Positions 1-8,669 of a stretch of 64,000 nt of DNA are shown here, in pieces (positions within the stretch are counted from its first letter, which is position 1; each line of letters opens with the position of its first letter). Below the pieces are notes generated by a model. That model saw only the letters and a program-made list of their open reading frames with translations, was not told the origin of the DNA and did not search any database. Location of the stretch: positions 28,360 through 92,359 of the forward strand of contig JAFGSK010000056.1 of the NCBI GenBank assembly GCA_016934635.1. Reading direction: 5' to 3'. This DNA is from Caldifarciminota bacterium (GTDB taxonomy: Bacteria; Hydrothermota; Tepidihabitantia; B3-TA06). A program made the translations under genes and the position numbers.

Positions 1-1
1 T

Positions 2-303
2 GTGGATTTTTTAGAAGCGGTCTATCAGGAAGCATTGGCGATTGAATTTCTATCACGTGGAACTCCATTTGAAAGGGAAGTTGCATTGCCGATAGTGTAT
101 AAAGGGAAGAAACTTGAAACTTCCTATCGAGCAGATTCCATCTGTTACGATTCTGTTCTTTTTTAAATTAAAAGCAATCTCCAAGATTGGGAAAGTTGAG
201 GAAGCGCAGATAATAAATTATCTTCATGCCACGGGATTAAAGGTTGGAATTCTTATCAACTTCTCCCAACCTTTCCCTTGAATACAAGAGATTCGTAAAC
301 TGA
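2..303 (+). pseudogene. Decayed GxxExxY-family protein (C-terminal part, frameshifted)
   Basis: Reading from base 2 gives VDFLEAVYQEALAIEFLSRG and then a [13 protein letters not shown] segment, the recognisable core of the GxxExxY (PD-(D/E)XK-like) family. The frame stops at 164-166. The expected continuation (LKAI, then [17 protein letters not shown]) is in the next frame from 168; one extra T in the six-T run at 159-164 accounts for it. A second shift near 270 is needed to reach the family-typical end LEYKRFVN and the stop at 301-303. The 5' end lies outside the window. Two independent frame breaks favour a pseudogene over a single sequencing error. Confidence 0.7.
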
Positions 304-370
304 TTATCCGCGTCTTCACCTGCTTCTCAATTATTTATCCGTGAAATCTGTGTAATCCGTGGTTTCTTTG

Positions 371-658
371 CTACCAATCCTCATAAGTTACGTCGAACCG
401 TTCGAACTCCCCGGTGTATTGCTGCCACTGGACATCGACCTTTCTCACACTCGCCGAGGAAGGTCCCACCCTTAACTCATTAAGGAATGCGTACAATGAA
501 TCCTTTAGACCCTCTGCTACCGTCTCGACCCTGTCATGCCCCACGTTGCGAACCCAGCCTGTCAGATTCAATCGCTGAGCCCTCCTGATCACGAAATATC
601 GGAATCCGACGCCCTGAACCACCCCGTGAATCATAGCGTGCAGCCTCGCATCAGGCAT
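371..658 (-). CDS. acyP: Acylphosphatase
   Basis: 95 residues, the normal size for acylphosphatase, which hydrolyses the carboxyl-phosphate bond of acyl phosphates. The N-terminal GVVQGVGFRYFV phosphate-binding loop with the catalytic Arg and the GWVRNVGHDRVE segment with the catalytic Asn are both intact. It is cytosolic, with no signal peptide. It is the last gene of the minus-strand run from the promoter at 3413-3440 and overlaps the LOG-family gene upstream by 8 nt, so it is probably translationally coupled. The family assignment is firm; the physiological substrate cannot be told from sequence. Confidence 0.93.
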   Translation of the reverse strand: MPDARLHAMIHGVVQGVGFRYFVIRRAQRLNLTGWVRNVGHDRVETVAEGLKDSLYAFLNELRVGPSSASVRKVDVQWQQYTGEFERFDVTYEDW

Positions 659-1097
659 CGGCTAAATCCTTGATTCTGGCTATTGCCTCTTCCGGGGTTT
701 TTACGGGTTCTACCCCGGGGATGCTCCAGGTTCCGATTCCGAATACCGGTTTTTTTCTTGCAAGGGCCAGGGCAATCTCCGATAGGGTCCCGTACTTTCC
801 GTGGATGGCAACGAGGACGTCAGATGAATGCACGATTATCACGTTTCTGCCCTCGCCCATGCCGGTTCGTATCGTATAGGTCAGAAAGTCGTTTGCTTTT
901 TGATCGGTCGAATCCGGGAGAACTCCGATAGTTACACCACCCGTCTCTATTGCCCCCCTGCATGCAGCCTCCATCACTCCGCCTCTGCCCCCACAGATCA
1001 AAGTCCAGCCTTGTTTGGCTATCAGCGCTCCAAGCTCCTCGGCAATTTCAGCCGTCTTCGGGCTGCAGTAGCGTCCGCCAATGACTCCAACCTGCAT
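651..1097 (-). CDS. LOG/TIGR00725-family nucleotide-binding protein
   Basis: Rossmann-like protein of the LOG/'lysine decarboxylase-like' superfamily, closest to the TIGR00725 subgroup. It shows GVIGG near the N-terminus, CGGRGGVMEAACRGA and GKYGTLSEIALAL, which form the nucleotide/phosphate-binding loops. Canonical LOG proteins hydrolyse cytokinin-type or AMP-like nucleotides. The GGxGTxxE motif here is the variant GKYGTLSE, so the activity is uncertain. I place the start at the Met whose ATG overlaps the ade stop as TGATG (1095-1099); an in-frame upstream Met at 1127 would lie inside ade. Location with ade and hpt suggests a nucleotide-related role (inference). Confidence 0.8.
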   Translation of the reverse strand: MQVGVIGGRYCSPKTAEIAEELGALIAKQGWTLICGGRGGVMEAACRGAIETGGVTIGVLPDSTDQKANDFLTYTIRTGMGEGRNVIIVHSSDVLVAIHGKYGTLSEIALALARKKPVFGIGTWSIPGVEPVKTPEEAIARIKDLADA

Positions 1098-2839
1098 CAG
1101 GTATCTCCGATATTTAATATCTTCCATTGTTCAACGTCAAGAACACCCTGGGTCGTCAATCTTAGTTTAGGAAGTACGGATAAGGCAAGGAAAGAAAGAG
1201 TAGCAAAGGGATCGGAAAGCGCGGAGCCCAGTTCCCGGGTTCTGATTCGTAAATCGTGGATGGATTTGGCTACCTGGGAAGCGGGTGCAGCAGTCATCAA
1301 TCCTGCGATTGGTAGGTCAAGCCTGGCAATAACCTTGCCGTCCCTGATCAATATCTGACCGCCTCCGGTGTCAGCCAGACGGTTGACCGCATAGAGCATA
1401 TCCTGATCCGAGGTTCCGACAACTACCAGGTTGTGGGCGTCGTGAGCTACGGTGGTGGCCACTGCCCCCTCTTTGATTCCCAGGCCTTTGACCAGGCCCA
1501 GGCCGATATTCCCTGACTTTCCGTGCCGCTCGATTACCGCAGCCTTGAGGATATCGGTTCGAGGATCCGACTGGATAAGACCGCTTACGCATGGAGGTTC
1601 TACGGTTTCCGCAGAGGTTAGTATCTGGCCGTCGATCAATCCGATGGCCCGGTGCTTCTGGTAACAGGGAATCCTCAAATCGTCCGCAGACATGGAAGGA
1701 AGATGCACGGTATTTAAGAGCCGGGATGGAACATCCGGGGTCTCCTGTTCCAGGATGCACTGACCGTCCTCCACAACCAGTTTTCCCCGCTTGATAACCT
1801 TCCTGACCTCAAGGGTTTGGGGATCAATGGCCAGGATGTCGGCTGCGTATCCCGGTGCAATGGCTCCCACGTTCCTCAGTCCGTGCGCCTGGGCGGTATT
1901 CCAGGAGGCCATTGTAAGCGCTTGCTCCGTAGGCAGACCTTTCTTGACAGCTTGTCTGACAGAGAAATCTATCGAACCCCGCTCCAGAAGGTCACTTGCG
2001 GAGAGATCGTCGGTACAGAAACACGCCCTGTGCCAAGTTGCGTCGTCGAGTGCCGGAAGGAGGGTTTCAAGGTTGCGGGCCGCCGAGCCTTCGCGGATGA
2101 AGATGCGCATTCCCCTGGCTATCTTCTCACGGGCTTCATCCGCCGAAGTGGTTTCGTGATCGTTGCGAATCCCGACCGCGATGTAGGCCTGCAAATCTTT
2201 CCCTGTCAGTCCTGGGGCGTGACCGTCAACGTTCGCTGACAAGCCGAGTTTTTCCCAGACCTGGGGATCCTGAGCTAGCACTCCTGGATAGTTCATCATC
2301 TCAGCCAGCCCGATTACTTCAGGTTGACGGAGCAGTTCGTTTATCTCCTCGGTATCGAACCGGGCACCGGCCTCCTCGAAGCCGGACGCTGGCACACATG
2401 AAGGAGTCTTGAACCACACGTCCAGCATCACCTGGCGCGAGGCATCAATCATCGTCTTCACCCCCTCGAGACCGCGAATGTTGGCCATCTCATGGGGATC
2501 GGCAACCACGGTGGTCACTCCATGCTCCAACATCAGTCTGGATATCTCAGGTAGCCATAAATGGGCGGTTTCCAGGTGAATGTGTGCATCTATGAATCCA
2601 GGAACCAGTAACATTCCGTCCACGTCTATTTTTTTCTTCCCGTCCACCTTATCGTCGATACAGGCGATCAAACCCTCAGCTATACCAATGTTTCTTCTTT
2701 CCAATTTACCGGTAAAAACGTTCAGGAATCTCCCATTCTCAAGGGCAAGGTCCGCGCGTTCCCTGCCAAGCGCAGTCCTTAATACCCTTCGCCTAGAACT
2801 CAAGGTAACCGATGTATGGCAAGTGTCTGAATCTTTCAT
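1097..2839 (-). CDS. ade: Adenine deaminase
   Basis: Converts adenine to hypoxanthine plus ammonia, feeding the hypoxanthine phosphoribosyltransferase encoded just upstream. The 580-residue length fits the family. Visible hallmarks are the amidohydrolase metal-site motif GFIDAHIHLE, the segment VTTVVADPHE, the characteristic NVFTGK near the N-terminus and the C-terminal Ade domain. The annotated ATG lies within the 3' end of hpt (47-nt overlap). A TTG at 2801-2803, 12 codons later and still inside hpt, is an alternative that better matches usual N-termini. No strong SD is seen for either. Purine-salvage pairing with hpt is clear. Confidence 0.93.
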   Translation of the reverse strand: MKDSDTCHTSVTLSSRRRVLRTALGRERADLALENGRFLNVFTGKLERRNIGIAEGLIACIDDKVDGKKKIDVDGMLLVPGFIDAHIHLETAHLWLPEISRLMLEHGVTTVVADPHEMANIRGLEGVKTMIDASRQVMLDVWFKTPSCVPASGFEEAGARFDTEEINELLRQPEVIGLAEMMNYPGVLAQDPQVWEKLGLSANVDGHAPGLTGKDLQAYIAVGIRNDHETTSADEAREKIARGMRIFIREGSAARNLETLLPALDDATWHRACFCTDDLSASDLLERGSIDFSVRQAVKKGLPTEQALTMASWNTAQAHGLRNVGAIAPGYAADILAIDPQTLEVRKVIKRGKLVVEDGQCILEQETPDVPSRLLNTVHLPSMSADDLRIPCYQKHRAIGLIDGQILTSAETVEPPCVSGLIQSDPRTDILKAAVIERHGKSGNIGLGLVKGLGIKEGAVATTVAHDAHNLVVVGTSDQDMLYAVNRLADTGGGQILIRDGKVIARLDLPIAGLMTAAPASQVAKSIHDLRIRTRELGSALSDPFATLSFLALSVLPKLRLTTQGVLDVEQWKILNIGDT

Positions 2840-3320
2840 CCCAGTCTATTCCGTAGCCGACCAAGAACTTATTAGGTACGGTAAATCCCAAGTAATCTAT
2901 TTTAATAGGTGTTTCGCGTCGCTCAGGTTTGTCCAAAAGTGCGCATACTGCCATTGAGGCCGGATTGCGTTCCTTTAGTCGGTTAACCATATTGGAAAGG
3001 GTCAGTCCGGTGTCTACGATATCCTCAATGAGTATTACGTGACGTCCTGCGATTGATGTCGAAAGGTCGGTAAGGAACCTAACTTCTCCAGAAGATTCTG
3101 TGCCTGAACCGTAACTGGAAACCTGGATAAAGTCTGCCTGGTGAGGAATACTCACCTCTCTGGTCAGGTCCGCCAAGAACATCCAAGCCCCCTTGAGTAC
3201 CCCTACAAGCAAAGGATTCTTACCTGCGTAATCCTCACCAATCTCTGCACCCAACTCCTCGACTCTTCTCGCGATCTCCTCCGCCGTAAGAAGCGGCTTA
3301 ATAGAAGGTTGAGTATCCAT
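2793..3320 (-). CDS. hpt: Hypoxanthine phosphoribosyltransferase
   Basis: Purine-salvage enzyme making IMP (and probably GMP) from base and PRPP. The PRPP loop VLIEDIVDTGLTLSNM, the LLVGVLKGAWMFLADL segment and the C-terminal YGIDWDERFRHLPYIGYLEF region are typical. I start it at ATG 3318-3320, giving 175 residues. An in-frame ORF extends further upstream to 3374, but those codons (VRDQEVGGSNPL and so on) are the translated complement of the adjacent tRNA-Pro and are not real. The start lies only 8 nt from the tRNA 3' end and has no SD, so translation probably starts on a short leader left after tRNA 3' processing. Confidence 0.93.
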   Translation of the reverse strand: MDTQPSIKPLLTAEEIARRVEELGAEIGEDYAGKNPLLVGVLKGAWMFLADLTREVSIPHQADFIQVSSYGSGTESSGEVRFLTDLSTSIAGRHVILIEDIVDTGLTLSNMVNRLKERNPASMAVCALLDKPERRETPIKIDYLGFTVPNKFLVGYGIDWDERFRHLPYIGYLEF

Positions 3321-3328
3321 ATAGGAAA

Positions 3329-3403
3329 TCGGGGCGAGTGGATTTGAACCACCGACTTCTTGGTCCCGAACCAAGCGCGCTATCCGGGCTGCGCTACGCC
3401 CCG
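3329..3403 (-). tRNA. tRNA-Pro (anticodon CGG)
   Basis: On the minus strand the acceptor arm CGGGGCG pairs with CGCCCCG. The anticodon stem-loop CTTGG-TTCGGGA-CCAAG gives anticodon CGG, and the T-arm contains GGTTCAAATCC. The discriminator base is A, and CCA is not encoded. A consensus promoter lies immediately upstream (3413-3440), and hpt begins 8 nt downstream, so the tRNA is very probably the first element of the purine-salvage transcript. Confidence 0.96.
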
Positions 3404-3412
3404 TATAAGGGG

Positions 3413-3440
3413 ATTATAAGATAGCGTCCGTGATTGTCAA
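3413..3440 (-). promoter_or_regulatory. Sigma70-type promoter of the tRNA-Pro/hpt/ade unit
   Basis: Minus strand TTGACA (3440-3435), 16-bp spacer, TATAAT (3418-3413). Both hexamers are perfect consensus. The predicted transcript start is a few bases before the tRNA 5' end at 3403. This is the only obvious promoter for the tRNA and the four genes behind it. Confidence 0.9.
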
Positions 3441-3634
3441 CAACCACCCGGTAACACACTCGTAACACATCTAACCTGAACGAATACCTCTAACTATGTT
3501 GAAAACGTTTACTTAAAGAAATTCACAATCTAAAGTGACGTAGAATGCTCATCTCGATGGATACTGCCAGGTTATGATGTTGTTCTAGGGAAGGACTTAC
3601 GGATGTTTTTGAGATCGATCGATTTGAGATGCCC

Positions 3635-4786
3635 TTAGAACAGGTAGTCCCACTTACGGTCTTCGGTTTTGGGCTTAATCGGCTTCTGAAATATCCTATA
3701 GGTTTTGGTTCTTTTCCCGCCCCAACCTTCAATTACCCGGATGATGTTGTAGTTGTCTTCAAGAATCCAGCTGAACTCCCCACCAACGAAGCCGTGTTTT
3801 TCAACCGTCTTGTATATCTCGTAGTAAAGCAACGCATCCAGACCGAACTTCCGGTACTTTGAGAGGACACCCAGGATAAGAATGCGAATTCGGTCGACCT
3901 TACGTTGATTTGCCAGAACCTTGATGAAACCGAAGGGGAACAATCTGCCGTTGGCGTAGCGAAGAACCTGGTTTGCGTCCGGGACTGCGACACCCATGGC
4001 CACTATCTTTCCGTCCAGCTCGACCATGGGAACGAGTTCTGGTATCGCTATGGGCTTGAGCTTCTTTACCACCTGCTCGAACTCGGCATCGGTGAAAGGG
4101 ACTGCACCCCAGTTTTCGCTCCAGGCCTCGTCGTGAACCTGTTTTAAGAGTTCCGCTTCTCTAAATACATTCTTGAGATCGATTGGTCTGACCGTTATAT
4201 TGTATCGTTTCTTGACCACCTCGGCAACGCGTTTCACCTTATCCGGCATCCCGTCTGTGGTAGAGGCCCAGTATGAATAGATATCCTTTATCTTCTTGAA
4301 TCCATTAGCCTTGGTGAGTTCAAGATAGTAATGGTGCGTGTATGTCATCATGACGAACGGATCCTGGTCGAATCCTTCGGCAAGGAAGCCTATCTCCTCG
4401 TTAATATTGGGACTTAGAGGACCACGAATATGAGTCATACCTCTCAACCGCAACCAGTCCTCAGCAGCTTCATATAAGGCTTTAGCCACTTCATTATCCT
4501 CGATTGACTCGTAAAATCCGAAAAACCCGGTTTTTTCATTGTACTGCTCGTTGTGCTTCCAGCTTATGATTGCGGCTATTCGACCTACCACTTGATTGTC
4601 GCGTAAAGCCAGGTAAAGGTCCCTCTCGGCATGATCCCAGAATGGATTCTTGCCAGGGGTTAGGATCTCAATCGTATCCGAGATCAAAGGCGGCACCCAG
4701 TGTTTGTTCCCTTTATAGAGCGGCCAGACCATCTTGATAAAGCTCAAGAGGTCTTTCCTCGTTCGTACACGCTTAATTTGAATCAC
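3635..4786 (-). CDS. BcerS/YghO-like GNAT acyltransferase (putative bacterial ceramide synthase)
   Basis: 383 residues of the YghO/BcerS-like family. Recognisable family signatures are the N-terminal [50 protein letters not shown], and [20 protein letters not shown] followed by [15 protein letters not shown]. Characterised bacterial ceramide synthase (Caulobacter CC_1154 type) is an N-acyltransferase of this family that acylates 3-ketosphinganine-type amines. The ATG overlaps the stop of the serine palmitoyltransferase-like gene by 4 nt (ATGA), strong support for a shared pathway. No ketosphinganine/ceramide reductase is visible nearby. The family call is confident; the ceramide role is inference from family and context. 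Confidence 0.72.
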   Translation of the reverse strand: MIQIKRVRTRKDLLSFIKMVWPLYKGNKHWVPPLISDTIEILTPGKNPFWDHAERDLYLALRDNQVVGRIAAIISWKHNEQYNEKTGFFGFYESIEDNEVAKALYEAAEDWLRLRGMTHIRGPLSPNINEEIGFLAEGFDQDPFVMMTYTHHYYLELTKANGFKKIKDIYSYWASTTDGMPDKVKRVAEVVKKRYNITVRPIDLKNVFREAELLKQVHDEAWSENWGAVPFTDAEFEQVVKKLKPIAIPELVPMVELDGKIVAMGVAVPDANQVLRYANGRLFPFGFIKVLANQRKVDRIRILILGVLSKYRKFGLDALLYYEIYKTVEKHGFVGGEFSWILEDNYNIIRVIEGWGGKRTKTYRIFQKPIKPKTEDRKWDYLF

Positions 4787-5967
4787 AGCACTCCCGTTAT
4801 TGTTCCTACCTGTTTGAATATCTGTAGTGCACGGTCCAGCTCTTCTGAAGTGTGTGTAGCCATATAACTCGTACGAATAAGTGATTTGGACGGCGGCACT
4901 GCAGGGGGCAGAACCGGGTTCACGAATACACCTGCATTGTGCAGTTCCTTCCAGAAGAACAGGGTCTTCATGTCGTCTCCGATATGCAACGGGATTACCG
5001 GGGTCTCCGATGTGCCGATATCGAATCCTAATTCAGGCAGTCGGGTAAGCATCATACGAGTGTTTTGCCAGAGCCGGCTGCGGCGCTCCGGCTCAGAGAT
5101 AATTATCTCCAAAGCCTTCAGGGCGGCGGCTACCGAGGCAGGAGTGATGGATGCTGAGAAGATTAAGGAACGTGCATTATGACGGATGAAGGTTATAACC
5201 TTGCCCTCGCCGGCGACAAAACCCCCGAGCGAGGCAAACGATTTAGAGAAGGTTCCCATGATGAGATCAACCTCATCAGTTGCGCCGAAATGCTCGACCA
5301 CCCCGGCGCCGGTTGATCCCATTACACCAACAGAATGCGCTTCATCTACCAGTATCCTTGCTCCGTATTTTTTTGCAACAGGTAGGAGTTCGGGAAGCGG
5401 CGCTAAGTCACCTTCCATGGAGAAGATTCCGTCCACAACAACGAGTTTGCCTGAATCGGCAGGAAGGGAAGCCAGTACTCGCTTCAAAGAATCCATGTCG
5501 TTGTGAACGAAGCGCTTCATCGCACCCCGGGAAAGGAAGGCTCCGTCGATGATGGAGGCGTGATCGAGTTTGTCGGTAATCACGTAGTCTCCCCGCTGAA
5601 CAAGGGCGGCGATTGAACCAAGGTTGGTCTGATAGCCGGTCGGGAAGCAGATACAGTCTTCCTTGTGAAGGAAACTCGCGAGTCGTTCCTCAAGCTCGAT
5701 GTGTATATCAAGGGTGCCGTTAAGGAAACGTGAACCGGTGCAGCTCGTACCGTACTTCTCGGTGGCTTTTACAGCCGCTTCCTTCACGCGAGGGTCAGCG
5801 GTCAAGCCCAGATAGTTGTTTGAACCCAGCATTATCATGTGTCTGCCGTCGATTACGACGTCATGATCGGGTTGTGAATCTATAGGGATAAAGTAGGGAT
5901 AGTAACCTTCGTCCTTTACCCGGGCTACTATCGAGTAGAAATCCTCACACTTCTTGAACAAGTCCAA
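4783..5967 (-). CDS. PLP-dependent alpha-oxoamine synthase, serine palmitoyltransferase-like
   Basis: 394 residues, fold-type I PLP enzyme of the alpha-oxoamine synthase group (SPT/KBL/BioF). It has NNYLGL, the [20 protein letters not shown] segment, [25 protein letters not shown], and the PLP-lysine motif [13 protein letters not shown]. The group condenses an amino acid with an acyl-CoA. The N-terminal [12 protein letters not shown] and the ASLGGF context resemble bacterial serine palmitoyltransferase more than BioF, and pairing with a BcerS-like acyltransferase supports that. Start is TTG at 5967 with SD GGAGG 6 nt upstream. Alternatives are 2-amino-3-ketobutyrate CoA ligase or a BioF-like enzyme. 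Confidence 0.75.
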   Translation of the reverse strand: MDLFKKCEDFYSIVARVKDEGYYPYFIPIDSQPDHDVVIDGRHMIMLGSNNYLGLTADPRVKEAAVKATEKYGTSCTGSRFLNGTLDIHIELEERLASFLHKEDCICFPTGYQTNLGSIAALVQRGDYVITDKLDHASIIDGAFLSRGAMKRFVHNDMDSLKRVLASLPADSGKLVVVDGIFSMEGDLAPLPELLPVAKKYGARILVDEAHSVGVMGSTGAGVVEHFGATDEVDLIMGTFSKSFASLGGFVAGEGKVITFIRHNARSLIFSASITPASVAAALKALEIIISEPERRSRLWQNTRMMLTRLPELGFDIGTSETPVIPLHIGDDMKTLFFWKELHNAGVFVNPVLPPAVPPSKSLIRTSYMATHTSEELDRALQIFKQVGTITGVL

Positions 5968-5991
5968 TAAAGGCCTCCATGGTAGAAAAAG

Positions 5992-6019
5992 ATTGTACGC
6001 TGGATGCTGGGGATGTCAA
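5992..6019 (-). promoter_or_regulatory. Promoter of the SPT-like/BcerS-like unit
   Basis: Minus strand TTGACA (6019-6014), 16-bp spacer, TACAAT (5997-5992), about 25 nt before the TTG start and its GGAGG site. It separates this pair transcriptionally from mutS upstream. Confidence 0.8.
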
Positions 6020-6094
6020 ATATCCATGGCAAGATACAAATCAGCAATATAGCGTATGTTAATTTTACATAAGAAATTAAAAAGTAAAAAATTT

Positions 6095-8668
6095 TTAACG
6101 TTCGTTTAGCTTTTCCTGCCAGGCAATCAGTTTCTGTAGGGCTTCGATAGGAGAGAGAGAGTCCAGATCCAGTTCCTTAAGCTCCTTGGCGATTTCATCC
6201 TCGGCTGCACCGGTAAAGAGCCTGAGCTGAACCTTCTTTTCGGTGAGTATCTCGTCTATGGATACCGTTTCCCCCTTGTAGATGCGCTCGAGCAGGAATC
6301 GTGCCCGCTCGATTACGGCCTTGGGTAGGCCTGCCAGGCGGGCGACCTCTATACCGTAGCTCTGGTCAGATGGTTCGTACCGCAGCTTGCGCAGGAACAG
6401 GATGCCGTCTGCGGTCCTCTTGACCGAAAAGCTCACGTTCTTTAAACCCTTGAAGTAGTCGGCAAGCTCGGTGAGTTCGTGGTAATGGGTGGCGAAAAGG
6501 GTTTTCGGCCTCAGCTCGGGTGATGAGTGCAGGTACTCGATTACCGCCCAGGCTATGGCCATCCCGTCATAGGTCGATGTGCCTCGCCCGATCTCATCCA
6601 GGATTACAAGGCTCTTGGGCGTTGCCGAACGAAGGATATTCGCGGTCTCGGCCATCTCGGCGAGGAATGTCGAAACACCGCGCGACAGATCGTCGGATGC
6701 ACCGATTCGGGTGAATATCTTGTCCACCAGGCCTATTTGAGCCTTCTTAGCGGGAACGAACGATCCCATCTGGGCCATTATTACCGTAAGGGCGGTCTGT
6801 CTGAGATAGGTGGATTTTCCAGACATGTTCGGTCCGGTAACCAAGAGCACCATATTTTCTTCCGTATCGAGTTTGATGTTGTTGGGTATGAACTGCTCTG
6901 CCAGCAGCCGCTCCACCACAGGGTGCCGGGATGATGTAACGCTGATTACGTTTCCTTCATCTATTACCGGACGAACGTAGTCGTTCTCTCTTGCAGACTC
7001 AGCAAACGAGTACAGTACGTCGGTTTCGGCAACAACCTCGGCCAGGGCCCTGAACGAGCGGGAATGGGCGGCAAGCCGCTCCCGTAAGGCCAGGAACATC
7101 TCGTACTCGATGAGTCTGGATCGGTCTTCGGCCGAAAGTATCTTTTGCTCCAGTTCCTTCAACTCAGGTGTAAAGAAACGTTCTGCACTCACGAGAGTTT
7201 GCTTGCGGATGTAGTTGGACGGGGCCCTTGATGCCTGGCTGCGCGGTATCTCGATGTAGTATCCGAACACGCTGTTGTAGGCGACCTTGAGCTTGTCGAT
7301 TCCGGTTGCCGAACGCTCCTTTAACTGAAGTGCGGCGATGTACTCGCGGGCGTTGTGCGCAAGGGAACGAAGTTCGTCGAGTTCCTGGTTAACCCCCTCG
7401 GCGATGATGCCGCCTTCGAGCAAAACAAGTGACGGATCTTCCTTGACGGTCTTCTCTATCTCTTCCGCGATCTCGGTAAAATCCCTAATCCTCTCCCCGA
7501 GTTTCAGGAGGAGCTTCGATTTACACTTGCCAAGTACAACCTTTAACGCCTCGCCTAGCCGCAATATCCTTGCAAGGTAGCGAACCTCCCTGGGATTAGC
7601 CCTCTGGGTTGCAATCTTGGCAACCAGTCTTTCAGGGTCTCCGGTTTCTTTTAGCACATCTGCCGCCTCGTCTCTTAACCCAGAGTCCCCGAACAACTCC
7701 TCGACCGCGTCCAGCCTTTCTTCGATCTCGGGCTTCGAGTTAAGGGGAAAAATCAGCCATCGTTTGAGCAATCGGGTGCCGCATGCTGTTTGAGTTCTCG
7801 CGATAACCGAAAACAATGACCCAACTGAGGAGCGGTCGCGCTGACGTTCCAGAAGCTCGAGGTTGCGCTGCGTAAACTCGTCGATTACGAGATATGCCCC
7901 GTGCTCGAACACCCTGAGGTTGTCGATATGCGGCAAAACGCTTTTCTTCTGATCGGTAAGGTATGCAAGCACACCACCTGCCGCACGCAATGCAAGTGGT
8001 TTTCCGGCAAGGCCCAAACCCTCAAGAGCCGCAACCTTGAAGTGATTGAGTAACCTATCCGTGTTAAGTTCCTCATCGAATAAATGATTTTCTTTCTTCT
8101 GAAGCCTGGCCTCGAACAAGCTGGGGCGCCACTGCTCAGACTCGCTTAACAAAAGCTCCCTCGGTGCGACCTTGGCCAGGTGCTCCTCGGCTTCGGCCAC
8201 TCGCGCCTGGCCGCACACGAAATCGCCTGTGGAAACGTCGGCGTATGCGATGCCGGCCTGGGCTCCGTCCTCACCGGTGACCACGGCTGCAAGATAATTA
8301 CCTGTCTCCGCATCGAGCATCTCCTCGGATGCAATGGTTCCAGGAGTGATTACCTCGGTTACGTCGCGTTTTAAGAGTTTCTTCTTCGGGTCGGGCAACT
8401 CGACCTGTTCGCAGATCGCGACCTTAAGTCCTTCCTTCACGAGCTTTGTCAGGTACTGCTGATAACTTTTCACCGGGACCCCGGCCAGGGGCACCGGCTT
8501 ATCCCCGTAGCTGCGGGAGGTAAGCGTTATCCCCAGGACCTTGGCAGCGGTCTTTGCGTCATCGAACATCATCTCGTAGAAATCCCCCATACGAAAGAAC
8601 AGGAGTGCGTCAGGATACCGTCTTTTTATCTCATGGTACTGTCTTAAAAGAGGGGTCAGGTCTGCCAA
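6095..8668 (-). CDS. mutS: DNA mismatch repair protein MutS
   Basis: 857 residues, full-length MutS. The N-terminal mismatch-binding domain shows FFRMGDFYEMMFDDA with the Phe-x-Glu wedge; connector, lever and clamp domains follow; the ATPase domain has Walker A TGPNMSGKSTYLRQ, then DDLSRGVSTFLAEM, the Walker B region LVILDEIGRGTST and ATHYHELTEL. It recognises mispairs and short loops for repair. The start is TTG at 8666-8668, one base after the stop of the SPOR-domain gene, so it relies on coupling (no clear SD). It is the last gene of the miaB-led run. Confidence 0.97.
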   Translation of the reverse strand: MADLTPLLRQYHEIKRRYPDALLFFRMGDFYEMMFDDAKTAAKVLGITLTSRSYGDKPVPLAGVPVKSYQQYLTKLVKEGLKVAICEQVELPDPKKKLLKRDVTEVITPGTIASEEMLDAETGNYLAAVVTGEDGAQAGIAYADVSTGDFVCGQARVAEAEEHLAKVAPRELLLSESEQWRPSLFEARLQKKENHLFDEELNTDRLLNHFKVAALEGLGLAGKPLALRAAGGVLAYLTDQKKSVLPHIDNLRVFEHGAYLVIDEFTQRNLELLERQRDRSSVGSLFSVIARTQTACGTRLLKRWLIFPLNSKPEIEERLDAVEELFGDSGLRDEAADVLKETGDPERLVAKIATQRANPREVRYLARILRLGEALKVVLGKCKSKLLLKLGERIRDFTEIAEEIEKTVKEDPSLVLLEGGIIAEGVNQELDELRSLAHNAREYIAALQLKERSATGIDKLKVAYNSVFGYYIEIPRSQASRAPSNYIRKQTLVSAERFFTPELKELEQKILSAEDRSRLIEYEMFLALRERLAAHSRSFRALAEVVAETDVLYSFAESARENDYVRPVIDEGNVISVTSSRHPVVERLLAEQFIPNNIKLDTEENMVLLVTGPNMSGKSTYLRQTALTVIMAQMGSFVPAKKAQIGLVDKIFTRIGASDDLSRGVSTFLAEMAETANILRSATPKSLVILDEIGRGTSTYDGMAIAWAVIEYLHSSPELRPKTLFATHYHELTELADYFKGLKNVSFSVKRTADGILFLRKLRYEPSDQSYGIEVARLAGLPKAVIERARFLLERIYKGETVSIDEILTEKKVQLRLFTGAAEDEIAKELKELDLDSLSPIEALQKLIAWQEKLNER

Positions 8669-8669
8669 T

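Noticed and set aside
3321..3374. N-terminal extension of hpt
   Set aside because: These codons (VRDQEVGGSNPL and so on) are the translation of tRNA-Pro. hpt starts at 3320.
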